Shown here one piece after another: positions 7,449 through 15,115 of a stretch of DNA of 31,993 bases; positions within the stretch are counted from its first letter, which is position 1, and the number at the start of each line of letters is the position of its first letter. Position numbers and translations under genes: made by a program. The stretch lies in assembly GCA_041654095.1 (NCBI GenBank), contig JBAZED010000011.1, positions 1-31,993 of the forward strand, given 5' to 3'. The DNA comes from UBA1424 sp041654095. Lineage in GTDB: Bacteria; Bacillota_I; Bacilli_A; RFN20; CAG-826. The notes under the pieces are model-generated. The model was not told the origin of the DNA and did no database searches. It saw nothing but the letters and a program-made list of their open reading frames with translations.

Positions 7449-7807
7449 TTCCTATCCTCGCAAAAATGCTCGGTGAATGGTGCGAATAACACCTCATTTA
7501 TTTCTTCGTATAGGATGCGAACTCCACGGTAGGCTTCAAGATAGGTTCGCACGAGCGGATGCTTATCGAGTTTGCTCTTGGCCTCGAACAATTTCTTCCG
7601 AGTTGCCTTGCCCTCTCGCGATTGTTCTCCATGGTGGCGAAGCGCATCGCTATAGGCGGTTTCAGCGAGGTCTTTTTGATAGGCGAGGCTCATGACTTCC
7701 TCATCCATTTCCATCGCTTTTTCGGCTTCGTTTAAGGCCAAGACGCGCGAATCGTTATCGAGCAAGTTTTTAAAGTCGCTGATTTTATCGAGCAAATCTT
7801 TATTCAT
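7445..7807 (-). CDS. ylbF: YlbF/YmcA-family regulator
   Basis: A 120-aa, almost entirely helical, charged protein (DLLDKISDFKNLLDNDSRVLALNEAEKAMEMDEEV...), matching the YlbF/YmcA family. In B. subtilis, YlbF, YmcA and YaaT form a complex that influences RNase Y activity and development. The position directly before rsmD supports the call. I chose ATG 7807; an upstream in-frame ATG at 7819 lies inside the -10 box TATGAT (7815-7820) and so should not be transcribed. Only 7 nt separate the -10 from ATG 7807, so the mRNA would have almost no leader, and I see no Shine-Dalgarno. Confidence 0.85.
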   Translation of the reverse strand: MNKDLLDKISDFKNLLDNDSRVLALNEAEKAMEMDEEVMSLAYQKDLAETAYSDALRHHGEQSREGKATRKKLFEAKSKLDKHPLVRTYLEAYRGVRILYEEINEVLFAPFTEHFCEDRK

Positions 7808-7814
7808 AAGTATC

Positions 7815-7847
7815 ATCATAGCAAATCAGCATTAATCATGATACAAT
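7815..7847. promoter_or_regulatory. Divergent ylbF / def promoters
   Basis: Two extended -10 elements face apart in the 57-nt gap: TG-C-TATGAT on the minus strand (7815-7823) for ylbF and TG-A-TACAAT on the plus strand (7839-7847) for def. Neither has a strong -35 at normal spacing. The two core elements are so close that the two RNA polymerase footprints must overlap. Confidence 0.55.
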
Positions 7848-7864
7848 CTTTAAAAGTAAAGATT

Positions 7865-8413
7865 ATGTTGAAAATTGTCAAAGACACTTCCCTTTCCTTG
7901 CGCAGCAAATCCAAGCCCGTCGAATTGCCGGTCTCAAAAAAAGACCGCGATTTGCTATTGAAGATGCTCGCCTATTTGAAAAAAACGCAGGATTCACTTT
8001 ATCGCGAGAAGCATCCGACGATTCGCGAAGGGGTCGGTCTAGCCGCGCCGCAAATCGGGGTCAACAAGCGGATGACCGCCATCTATTATCACGATGCTGA
8101 TGGCAAGGAAGTTCAGTATGCTCTCGTCAATCCGCGCATCGTCGAAAACAGCATCAAAAAATGTTATCTCTTAGCCGGCGAAGGCTGCCTTTCGGTCGAT
8201 GAAAAACACGAAGGTTATGTCCCGCGTGATAATAAGATAAAAGTAAAAGGTTATGATGTTCTAACCGATGGTGAAATTGAAATTGCGGCCCGCGGTTATG
8301 GCGCTATCATCTTGCAGCACGAAATTGATCACCTCGATGGAATTCTCTACTACGATCGCATCAATCCAACCAATCCTTTTGAAAAGATTGAGGATGCAAT
8401 CGAAATCAGTTGA
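7865..8413 (+). CDS. def: Peptide deformylase
   Basis: Removes the N-formyl group from nascent proteins at the ribosome. It is 182 aa from ATG 7865; the in-frame ATG at 7838 precedes the probable -10 (7842-7847) and is rejected. All three metal-site motifs are intact: GVGLAAPQ (56-63), EGCLSV (106-111, ligand C108) and QHEIDHLDG (151-159, with H152, E153, H156). The insert between the N-terminal helix and motif 1 gives the longer Gram-positive (type 2) architecture. It ends in TGA, which shows that TGA is a stop in this genome. It is divergent from ylbF. The rnjA promoter overlaps its stop codon. Confidence 0.97.
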   Translation: MLKIVKDTSLSLRSKSKPVELPVSKKDRDLLLKMLAYLKKTQDSLYREKHPTIREGVGLAAPQIGVNKRMTAIYYHDADGKEVQYALVNPRIVENSIKKCYLLAGEGCLSVDEKHEGYVPRDNKIKVKGYDVLTDGEIEIAARGYGAIILQHEIDHLDGILYYDRINPTNPFEKIEDAIEIS

Positions 8414-8438
8414 TTAAAAAATAAGCATTATATATAAT
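8410..8438 (+). promoter_or_regulatory. Promoter of rnjA-maf
   Basis: TTGATT (8410-8415), exactly 17 nt, then a perfect TATAAT (8433-8438). The -35 overlaps the TGA stop of def. This predicts a leader of about 67 nt before rnjA, long enough for control but without an obvious riboswitch. Confidence 0.8.
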
Positions 8439-8512
8439 ACATTTGCTAAATTTTGAAAATCTATTCATTCATAATTGCGTAAATTTCATTTTAATTTGTT
8501 AGGAGATTTTAT

Positions 8513-10183
8513 ATGTATCAAACCATTCCCAGTGGTATCTCGATCTATGCTTTGGGCGGGCTCGGCGAAGTCGGCAAAAACATGTATGTTTTAGAAAGCG
8601 AATCCGGGATTATCATCATCGATTCGGGCGTCATGTTCCCCGGTTCAGAGATGCCGGGCGTCGACTATGTCATACCCGACTACACTCACTTAAAGAACAA
8701 CCGCGGTAAAATTCGCGCTCTGTTCATTACGCACGGTCACGAAGACCATATCGGCGGCATTCCATTCTTAATTCAAACCGTCCACATCCCCATTATCTAC
8801 GCCCCCAAACTGGCCGCGGCTTTAATTAAGCACAAGCTTGAAGATATGCGGGTCAAAGAACCAGTCAAGATCCTCGAATACGACAGCGATTCCATCCTGC
8901 AAGTCGACGTTTTCAAAGTATCGTTTTTCCGAGTCACACACTCAATCCCAGATGCGTATGGCATCTGCGTCGATACTCCTGACGGCCGCGTCGTCCACAC
9001 CGGCGATTTTAAAATCGACTTGACTCCGGTCGGACCGGATATCGAGCTCGACAAAATCGCCCGCATCGGCTCCGAAGGCGTCGACTTATTGCTCAGCGAT
9101 TCGACAAATGCGGAGATTGAAGGCTACACCCCCAGCGAAACGAGCATCATCGCCGGCATCAACGAAATCTTTGGCAAAGCCGACGGCCGCCTCATCGTCT
9201 CGACCTTCTCGAGCAACATCTCCCGAATTCAACAGCTGGTTGAAGCGGCATTGAGCCACAACCGCAAAATCGCCATCGTCGGGCGGAGCATGGAAACCGC
9301 CGTCGCCACTTCGCGGGCCATGGGCTACATCAAACTGAGCGACGAGAATATCATTGATCTCGACAATATTCAAAACTACCGGGCCAACGAATTGTGCATC
9401 TTGTGCACCGGTTCGCAAGGCGAGCCGATGGCCGCATTAGCTAGAATCGCTAACGGCGAGCATAAATCGCTTCGCATCTACCCTGGTGATACGGTCGTTT
9501 TCTCGTCTTCGGTCATCCCTGGAAATGGCGTTCTCATCGATAAAATCGTCAATCAGCTCGTCCGCCGTGGCGCGAATGTCTTAACGAATTCCATCCTGCT
9601 GAATATCCATTCCTCGGGACACCCCGCGAAACAAGAGCTGCGCCTGATGCTCAAACTGATCAATCCGCGCTACTTCATGCCGATTCACGGCGAGTATCGC
9701 ATGCTCAAGCTCCACACCGACATCGCCGTCGATTTAGGAATGAATCGGAAAAATACATTCGTCATGGCCAACGGCGATACCATCGTCCTCCGCAAGCACC
9801 GCATCGTCGAAGGCCCCCGCGTGCCTTCGGACGCCATCTACATCGATGGCCGGGATATCAATGGTTTGAGCACCGCTGTCATCCACGATCGCGAAATACT
9901 AAAAGACGACGGCATGGTCGCCGTCCTCATCAGCATCGATTCCAAAACCAACAAATTAGTCGTCTCCCCGACGATTCAAACGCGTGGCTTTGTCTTGGCC
10001 AACCACACGAGGCTCATCGCCGAAGGTGAGAGGATCATCGCCGCAGAGTTGCAAAAATTGATGTCCGGTCGCGTGACTTTCAATGAGATAAAAAACACCG
10101 TCAAGAGTTCTTTAGGCAAATATCTCTTCGCGCAAACCGAGCGCAATCCGATGATCATTCCCGTCATCATGAATCAGAATTAA
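8513..10183 (+). CDS. rnjA: Ribonuclease J
   Basis: A 556-aa metallo-beta-lactamase/beta-CASP nuclease with 5'-3' exo- and endonuclease activity, central to mRNA decay and rRNA processing in Bacillota. GGLGEVGKNMYVLE at the N-terminus and the zinc motif THGHEDHIGG (H74-H79) are intact, as are HTGDFKID, the LLSDSTNAE segment and the C-terminal SGHPAKQELRLMLKLINPRYFMPIHGE block. Length matches RNase J1. AGGAGA precedes ATG 8513. I use rnjA because only one copy is visible here; whether a second RNase J exists elsewhere cannot be judged. maf starts 1 nt after its stop. Confidence 0.95.
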   Translation: MYQTIPSGISIYALGGLGEVGKNMYVLESESGIIIIDSGVMFPGSEMPGVDYVIPDYTHLKNNRGKIRALFITHGHEDHIGGIPFLIQTVHIPIIYAPKLAAALIKHKLEDMRVKEPVKILEYDSDSILQVDVFKVSFFRVTHSIPDAYGICVDTPDGRVVHTGDFKIDLTPVGPDIELDKIARIGSEGVDLLLSDSTNAEIEGYTPSETSIIAGINEIFGKADGRLIVSTFSSNISRIQQLVEAALSHNRKIAIVGRSMETAVATSRAMGYIKLSDENIIDLDNIQNYRANELCILCTGSQGEPMAALARIANGEHKSLRIYPGDTVVFSSSVIPGNGVLIDKIVNQLVRRGANVLTNSILLNIHSSGHPAKQELRLMLKLINPRYFMPIHGEYRMLKLHTDIAVDLGMNRKNTFVMANGDTIVLRKHRIVEGPRVPSDAIYIDGRDINGLSTAVIHDREILKDDGMVAVLISIDSKTNKLVVSPTIQTRGFVLANHTRLIAEGERIIAAELQKLMSGRVTFNEIKNTVKSSLGKYLFAQTERNPMIIPVIMNQN

Positions 10184-10184
10184 A

Positions 10185-10721
10185 ATGTTGATATTAGCTT
10201 CCAAATCACCTCGAAGAAGAGAACTTTTACGCAAAATCTGCGCCGATTTTGCAGTTATTGCACCCGATATTGATGAAGATGAAAGTCGTCAGCATCCTCA
10301 CGAGCATCCGCTCGATGTATCAAAGCTCAAGGCCTATAAAGTTTTCCAGAACCACCTTCACGACGACGTGCTAGCCTGCGATACAGTTGTGATTATCGAC
10401 GACCAAATTATTGGAAAACCGCGCGATGAGGAAGATGCGCGTCGCATCCTAAAATTGCTATCGGGCCGGCGGCACATCGTCTTGAGCGGCTACACTTTTA
10501 TCAAGAGCGACAGAGAGATAAACCGCACCGTTAAAACGGAAGTCTTTTTCAAAAACCTCAGTGAACAATTAATCGATGAATATATAAAAACCGGCTCGCC
10601 TTTCGACAAAGCCGGCGCTTATGGCATTCAGGATGGTTTTGATTTAGTCGACCGCATCAATGGAAGCTACGATAATGTGATGGGTCTGCCCAGCGAAGAC
10701 ATCGCCCTCCACTGCTTTTAA
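10185..10721 (+). CDS. maf: Maf-family nucleotide pyrophosphatase
   Basis: A 178-aa Maf/YhdE-type enzyme that hydrolyses non-canonical or modified nucleoside triphosphates to monophosphates. LASKSPRRRELL at residues 4-15 is the Maf substrate-binding signature; ACDTVVIIDDQIIGKPRDEEDAR and FDKAGAYGIQD are the other conserved blocks. The start lies 1 nt after the rnjA stop with no clear Shine-Dalgarno, so translation is probably coupled. Its last 4 nt overlap the end of the converging EIIB-like gene, and no terminator is visible between them. Confidence 0.94.
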   Translation: MLILASKSPRRRELLRKICADFAVIAPDIDEDESRQHPHEHPLDVSKLKAYKVFQNHLHDDVLACDTVVIIDDQIIGKPRDEEDARRILKLLSGRRHIVLSGYTFIKSDREINRTVKTEVFFKNLSEQLIDEYIKTGSPFDKAGAYGIQDGFDLVDRINGSYDNVMGLPSEDIALHCF

Positions 10722-11092
10722 TTAATCATTAGCGATTTGAGCAATTCTTCGGCTGAGCCATCAATCACCAATGTGATTTTATCGCTCATCTTGATAAGCG
10801 AAAGAACGCCGTTGCACTTGAGGCTTGCTTCATCGAGCAAGTCTTTTTGTTTGAGAGAGACCGCCAAGCGGGAGCCGGTCGCTGCAATCGATAAAATGTT
10901 GTCTTTTCCACCCAACGCCTGGAGAAAAGCGTTTGCATCCTTGATAACAAAAGGGGCTTTGATGGTTTTCTTATTGCCGACCAGAAAGATGATGAGGAGG
11001 GCGACGATGATGATAGAAGCAAAAGAAAGCGCGATCCAGAGCGCGTTTTCTTGTAGAAATGTATTAAAGGGATTCTCAATTAGGAAAATCAT
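10718..11092 (-). CDS. Membrane-tethered PTS EIIB-like domain lacking the catalytic cysteine
   Basis: A 124-aa protein whose ATG overlaps the spx-like stop as ATGA; longer starts are rejected for that reason. One hydrophobic helix (about 18-39) is followed by a single domain resembling glucose-type PTS EIIB: ANAFLQALGGKDNI (about 53-66), then a strand, then LKCNGVLSLIKMSDKITLVI (91-110). In true EIIB the phosphorylated cysteine lies in the DACITRLR motif. Here the matching segment reads AATGSRLA, with Thr72 at the cysteine position. It therefore cannot take part in ordinary phosphotransfer and has no EIIC or EIIA partner nearby. A structural or sensing role at the membrane is inferred. The fold assignment is by eye. 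Confidence 0.7.
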   Translation of the reverse strand: MIFLIENPFNTFLQENALWIALSFASIIIVALLIIFLVGNKKTIKAPFVIKDANAFLQALGGKDNILSIAATGSRLAVSLKQKDLLDEASLKCNGVLSLIKMSDKITLVIDGSAEELLKSLMIN

Positions 11093-11532
11093 TTTTTGTC
11101 GATGACGCAATCGCGAGCGTGGGGACAACTATTGAAATCCGGGCAGTTCTCGGCATTGCAGTTCTTTTCAAAGACGCGGCGGGCCGCCGGGATAAAAGAC
11201 CGAATTTCCTCTTCGTTGTAGCCGACTTGAATGCGGCGGTCATTGACGACGATGGGGCGTTTCAAAACCGACGGATTATCGCGGATGAAATCAATCATCT
11301 CGGATATGGTGAGATCATCGATATTCACTTTCTTTTCTTTGACGATTTTGCTCCGCTCGGAAATGATATCCTCGGTTCCGTTTTCGGACTTGAAGAGGAT
11401 TTCCTTCAACTCTTTGGGATCGAGAGTCGCATTAAAAATGTTCCTCTCCTCAAAGGGAATTTTTTGTTCTTCGAACCATTTTTTGACTTTTCGGCAGCTC
11501 GAACAGCTGGGAGATGTGTAAATTCTTATCAT
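11089..11532 (-). CDS. spx: Spx/ArsC-family protein with cysteine-rich C-terminal tail
   Basis: Encodes 147 aa. MIRIYTSPSCSSCRK gives the Spx redox switch C10-S-S-C13, and LKRPIVVNDRRIQVGYNEEEIRSFIP matches the Spx/ArsC core containing the RPI motif. Spx proteins bind the RNA polymerase alpha C-terminal domain and redirect transcription under thiol stress. Unlike the roughly 131-aa canonical protein, this one ends in a short tail holding C125, C130, C136, H138 and C142. I chose ATG 11532: upstream codons have no ribosome site, and an extended -10 (TGATAAAAT) ends about 13 nt before it. It is the first gene of a two-gene unit with the EIIB-like protein. An arsenate reductase role is less likely because of the CxxC. 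Confidence 0.88.
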   Translation of the reverse strand: MIRIYTSPSCSSCRKVKKWFEEQKIPFEERNIFNATLDPKELKEILFKSENGTEDIISERSKIVKEKKVNIDDLTISEMIDFIRDNPSVLKRPIVVNDRRIQVGYNEEEIRSFIPAARRVFEKNCNAENCPDFNSCPHARDCVIDKK

Positions 11533-11607
11533 AATTTCTATGTTGATTTTATCATAAAAACACGCTCGAGTAGATACATTTTTGATGAAATAGCCGTTAT
11601 GGCTAAA

Positions 11608-11636
11608 TTGACACATGCCCGTTTCACGCCTATAAT
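11608..11636 (+). promoter_or_regulatory. Consensus promoter of trpS
   Basis: TTGACA (11608-11613), exactly 17 nt, TATAAT (11631-11636): a perfect match to the housekeeping sigma consensus at both boxes. The leader is only about 20 nt, so no T-box or other long leader controls trpS. Confidence 0.92.
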
Positions 11637-11663
11637 ATTAAAGACTTAAACGGAGGATAAAGC

Positions 11664-12653
11664 ATGGACCGCGTTTTAAGTGGCATTAAACCAACTGGAC
11701 AGCTCACGCTCGGCAATTATCTCGGCGTTCTAAAACATTTTAAAAGGTTCCAAGAGACGAACGATGTTTTTGTCTTCATCGCCGATCTTCACGCCCTAAC
11801 CCTTCCGATTGAACCCGAAACTCTGCGCCAAAACACTCGCGACTTAGTCGCTTTTTATCTAGCCAGCGGCCTCAATCCTCAAAAGGTAACCATCTTTCTG
11901 CAGAGCCAAGTCAGCGCTCACAGCGAGTTGACGACCATCCTCCAAAACTATTTGTACATGGGCGAATTATCGCGCATGACACAGTTTAAAGACGTCTCGT
12001 CCAAAATGAACAACAACGCCATCGGCCTCGGCTTATTTACCTATCCGGTCTTGATGGCGGCCGACATCCTCCTCTACGATGCGACCATCGTTCCGGTCGG
12101 CGACGATCAAACCCAACACGTCGAATTAGCGCGCGATCTCGTCAACCGCTTCAATAAGCGCTATGGCGATATCCTCATCATGCCCAAAGCCCAAGTCACC
12201 AGAGTCGGAGCCCGCATCATGTCGCTGAGCGATCCGACGCGCAAGATGTCTAAATCAAATCCCAAAGGGGACATTTTTCTAAAAGATGATTTAGTGACGA
12301 TTCGCAAAAAAATCATGTCCGCCGTCACCGATTCCGGATCCGAAATCAAGTATGACGTTGAACAAAAACCGGGAATTTCGAATCTCCTGACAATCTATGC
12401 GTCCATCAAAGAAATCAGCATCAAAGAAGCAGAGAAGATTTTCGCACAGGCCCGCTATGGCGAATTTAAGAAAGCCGTCGCCGATGCCGTTGTCGAAGAA
12501 CTAGCACCTTTTAAAAATAGCTTTGAACAAATCATCGCTGGAGACACCATCGAAACCATCTTGCTCGACGGGGCTTTACGGGCCCAGAAAATCGCCTTGA
12601 ATACCTTGCATCGCGTCAAGCACGCCGTAGGTCTCCTCGATGCTCGCCGATAA
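11664..12653 (+). CDS. trpS: Tryptophanyl-tRNA synthetase
   Basis: A 329-aa class I synthetase that charges tRNA-Trp. SGIKPTGQLTLGNYLG (residues 6-21) contains the TxGN version of HIGH, VGDDQTQHVELARD is the ATP/tryptophan pocket segment, and RKMSKS (193-198) is the KMSKS loop. Length matches the family. CGGAGG lies upstream of ATG 11664. It is driven by a perfect consensus promoter and overlaps the following HAD phosphatase gene by 14 nt, so the two form an operon. Confidence 0.97.
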   Translation: MDRVLSGIKPTGQLTLGNYLGVLKHFKRFQETNDVFVFIADLHALTLPIEPETLRQNTRDLVAFYLASGLNPQKVTIFLQSQVSAHSELTTILQNYLYMGELSRMTQFKDVSSKMNNNAIGLGLFTYPVLMAADILLYDATIVPVGDDQTQHVELARDLVNRFNKRYGDILIMPKAQVTRVGARIMSLSDPTRKMSKSNPKGDIFLKDDLVTIRKKIMSAVTDSGSEIKYDVEQKPGISNLLTIYASIKEISIKEAEKIFAQARYGEFKKAVADAVVEELAPFKNSFEQIIAGDTIETILLDGALRAQKIALNTLHRVKHAVGLLDARR

Positions 12654-13467
12654 TCGCTTATTAATCGCCGTCGACATGGACGGCACCCTTCTCAATAGCG
12701 AAAAGGATATCACCCCGCGGACTCAGCGCCTTTTGCGGCGCCTCAATCGCCAAGGTCATCTCGTCATCTTAGCCAGCGGCCGGCCATCGCGAGCTCTCTA
12801 TCGCTATTATGATGAGCTGGCTCTCGACTCGCCTTTAGTGTGCTATAACGGCGCCTATGTCTTCCATCCAAAAAATGATGCTTTTCCAAAAATTGAGTTT
12901 GAATTCCCTAAGGAAATCGTCAAGCGGTTATTTGTCGAACTCCAGCCATATGTTCAAAACATCATGTGCGAAAACGACACCGACATATGGATTAACAGCG
13001 AAGATTTATACCTCGCCAAATTCTTTTGGCACGAGGGTATGAAGATGCATTATGGCGATATCACCAAAACCCTCGATGTCAATCCGATGACGATGATACT
13101 ACAATCCAAAAAAGATAGCGTCGATGAAGCCGCCATTCGTTCAATCGTCGACAAATTCGAACGGCTCGGCGTCCGCTTCTGGTTTGGCCTCTCGTACTTT
13201 GAAATCTTTTTTAAAAGCGTTTCTAAAGGCTCGGGATTGACGATCATTGCCGACCACTACGGAATCAAAAAAGATAATATTATCACCTTTGGCGATGCTG
13301 ATAATGATATCGATATGTTCGCTATCTCAGGAATCAGTGTGGCAATGAAAAACGGCGGTCCAGAAATTATCAAGAACGCGCATCGCGTGACCAAGCACGA
13401 TAACGATAATGACGGTATATATTACGCTCTCAAACAAATACTGCGAGAACGTAAAAAGCGTCGCTGA
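12640..13467 (+). CDS. Cof-type HAD phosphatase
   Basis: A 275-aa haloacid dehalogenase-superfamily hydrolase of the Cof/YidA (type IIB cap) group, which dephosphorylates sugar phosphates and similar small metabolites. AVDMDGTLL carries the nucleophile D12 and acid/base D14; ILASGRP is motif II; KGSGLTIIADHYGI includes the motif III lysine; GDADNDIDMF is motif IV. The specific substrate cannot be read from sequence. Its ATG lies inside the end of trpS (14-nt overlap), implying co-translation. The intrinsic terminator overlaps its last codons. Confidence 0.93.
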   Translation: MLADNRLLIAVDMDGTLLNSEKDITPRTQRLLRRLNRQGHLVILASGRPSRALYRYYDELALDSPLVCYNGAYVFHPKNDAFPKIEFEFPKEIVKRLFVELQPYVQNIMCENDTDIWINSEDLYLAKFFWHEGMKMHYGDITKTLDVNPMTMILQSKKDSVDEAAIRSIVDKFERLGVRFWFGLSYFEIFFKSVSKGSGLTIIADHYGIKKDNIITFGDADNDIDMFAISGISVAMKNGGPEIIKNAHRVTKHDNDNDGIYYALKQILRERKKRR

Positions 13468-13484
13468 GCGGCGCTTTTCTTTAT
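13453..13484. terminator. Bidirectional terminator
   Basis: AAAAGCGtCGC-TGA-GCGgCGCTTTT hairpin followed by CTTT on the plus strand; in the other direction the stem runs into TTTTT. It spans the TGA of the HAD gene and the TAA of the converging antiporter gene. Confidence 0.75.
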
Positions 13485-14728
13485 TGGGGTAAAGCCGGAG
13501 GTGGAGTCGGATTATCTTTTGGCTTTTTCGGTTCTTTGACAATTTCGCCAGCCCGCATCAAGGCGAGTTTCGTGACGATTGGCCCAATCAACTCAAAAAC
13601 CAAGACCGAGCAGAGGACGACAGTGACGATTTTCGTGCCGATTTCGGTAGGCATTTCATCAGATACGACTTTGGCCATGCCGATGGCGACACCGGCTTGG
13701 GGAAGCAGCGTAAATCCTAAGTAGTGGCGAATCGATTTATCGCTCTTGGTGGATAAAGCGCCGAGGTAGGCGCCGAAGTATTTGCCGACGCTGCGCGCGA
13801 CAATATAAACGAGACCGATCAAGCCGACACTGATGATGACGGTCAAGTCGAGTTCAGCCCCGCTCAAGATAAAGAAAAACATGAAAAGGGGTGGCGTCCA
13901 GCGATCGATGCCTTCGACGACTTGAATCGAGTCGCTCCGCATATTGGCGAAAACGGCGCCGATCATCATGCAGAGGAGAAGAGAGGATAAAGAGTACCAA
14001 TCAATAAAGTCAAAAAGCGAGGTCAGGCCGACGCCTAGAAAAACAGTCGCCAGCATCAAGCTCAGCCGGTTGGCTCGCGACTTGAAAAAGCGCATGACGA
14101 GGGCGAGCAATGCTCCCAAGGCCGCGCCGATGATCAACGATAAAAGGATTTCGACTAAGGGGGCGACTAAAATCGCCTCAAGCGTAATGACGCTGTTTGT
14201 TGCAATAACCTTCGAAATCGATATTAAAATCGAAAACACGATTAAACCGATGGCGTCATCAAAAGCGACGACCGGAAGCAAGGTATCGACGACCGGTCCT
14301 TTAGCTTTATATTGCCTGACGACCATCAAAGTCGCCGCCGGAGCCGTCGCGGTCGCAATCGCGCCTAGAGTTAAAGATAAAGCCCAGTTGCGGCTAAACG
14401 CATAGATGGCGAAGATGACGACAACCGCCGTCATCAGGGCTTGAAAAATAGTGATGGTGACGACTTTCGGACCTATCCTCTTTAGAGAAGAGAGTTTAAA
14501 TTCACACCCGATGCTAAAGGCGATAAAGCCGAGGGCGATATCGCTGATAATCGAAAAATCAGCAATCGTTTCAGCCGAGAAAAGATGCCCGACAAACGGG
14601 CCGAGAATCAGGCCGATAACCAAATATCCGGTGACGTTGGGCAGATTCAACAGCTTCATCAATCTTGTTGAAAGGAGTCCCGCCGCCATCGCTAGCCCGA
14701 GGATTAATGTCAAGTTCAAGTATTCCAT
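13481..14728 (-). CDS. CPA2-family cation:proton antiporter
   Basis: A 415-aa membrane protein with about 12 hydrophobic helices, of the KefB/NapA-type CPA2 family, exchanging Na+ or K+ for H+. Visible family marks: LPNVTGYLVIGLILGP near residues 29-44, the ATATAPAATLMVV unwound-helix segment, and PVVAFDDAIGLIVF with the paired acidic residues of the ion site. It ends in a short proline-rich tail and lacks the RCK/TrkA-N regulatory domain many CPA2 proteins carry. Its start codon overlaps the stop of the PII-like gene by 1 nt (TAATG), so the two are tightly coupled and the PII-like protein may stand in for the missing regulatory domain. Ion specificity is not readable from sequence. Confidence 0.92.
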   Translation of the reverse strand: MEYLNLTLILGLAMAAGLLSTRLMKLLNLPNVTGYLVIGLILGPFVGHLFSAETIADFSIISDIALGFIAFSIGCEFKLSSLKRIGPKVVTITIFQALMTAVVVIFAIYAFSRNWALSLTLGAIATATAPAATLMVVRQYKAKGPVVDTLLPVVAFDDAIGLIVFSILISISKVIATNSVITLEAILVAPLVEILLSLIIGAALGALLALVMRFFKSRANRLSLMLATVFLGVGLTSLFDFIDWYSLSSLLLCMMIGAVFANMRSDSIQVVEGIDRWTPPLFMFFFILSGAELDLTVIISVGLIGLVYIVARSVGKYFGAYLGALSTKSDKSIRHYLGFTLLPQAGVAIGMAKVVSDEMPTEIGTKIVTVVLCSVLVFELIGPIVTKLALMRAGEIVKEPKKPKDNPTPPPALPQ

Positions 14729-15060
14729 TAAACGTCGCTGCCTTCGTAATTATCTAGTGGGACTGAAAACATAAAAGCCTCGCTGAGATTTTGAGTCACT
14801 TCTTTAATCGTCGTCCGCGCTAATTCGAGTTTCGATTCGTCGATGACGATCAAAAGGGTGGCGTTAGCTTCATATTCTTGCTCAACCAAGTAACGCGAAC
14901 CTCCGAAAATCGGCGGGTGATTGACATTGGATTCCATCAAGATATGATTTAGACCGGTCGAAGGTAAAACCGTGCCTTTTATTCCAATATTATGCAGTTT
15001 TTCAAAAAGGAGATGGGCCCGTTCGTTGTTCTTAAGTATTACGACTAGTAAATATTTCAT
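14728..15060 (-). CDS. Small PII-like protein paired with the antiporter
   Basis: A 110-aa protein starting MKYLLVVILKNNERAHLLFEKLHNIGIKGTV, with GGGAG a few nt upstream of ATG 15060; a longer upstream start is unsupported. The pattern strand / helix / strand with a final ATLLIVIDESKLELARTTIKEV block suggests the ferredoxin-like fold of PII-type signalling proteins, which form trimers and bind nucleotides to control transporters or enzymes. Similarity is at the level of fold pattern, not signature motifs; the uridylylation loop of GlnB is not evident. It is first in an operon with the CPA2 antiporter and overlaps it by 1 nt, so control of that transporter is the natural hypothesis. Confidence 0.6.
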   Translation of the reverse strand: MKYLLVVILKNNERAHLLFEKLHNIGIKGTVLPSTGLNHILMESNVNHPPIFGGSRYLVEQEYEANATLLIVIDESKLELARTTIKEVTQNLSEAFMFSVPLDNYEGSDV

Positions 15061-15075
15061 AATTTTCTCCCTATA

Positions 15076-15103
15076 ATAATATACTTGCATATATTCTTTT
15101 CAA
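15076..15103 (-). promoter_or_regulatory. Promoter of the PII-like/antiporter operon
   Basis: TTGAAA (15098-15103), 16 nt, TATTAT (15076-15081), with a second overlapping TATTAT 3 nt downstream. It lies 15-43 nt before ATG 15060. Confidence 0.6.
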
Positions 15104-15115
15104 GAAAAATACTAA

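Noticed and set aside
8446..8512. Riboswitch in the rnjA leader
   Set aside because: About 67 nt, AT-rich, with no paired core or terminator that I can draw.
11119..11649. 176-codon open frame on the plus strand opposite spx
   Set aside because: No Shine-Dalgarno, no recognisable protein; it mirrors a well-supported gene and extends through the spx promoter.
11637..11663. T-box leader before trpS
   Set aside because: The consensus promoter leaves about 20 nt of leader, far too short.
8413..13467. TGA read as tryptophan (Mycoplasma code)
   Set aside because: Several intact genes end in TGA at the expected length (def, the HAD gene at 13467, ispD), and tryptophans in conserved motifs use TGG.
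13944..14405. 153-codon plus-strand frame inside the antiporter gene
   Set aside because: Antisense shadow of a membrane protein; basic low-information composition and no start signal.
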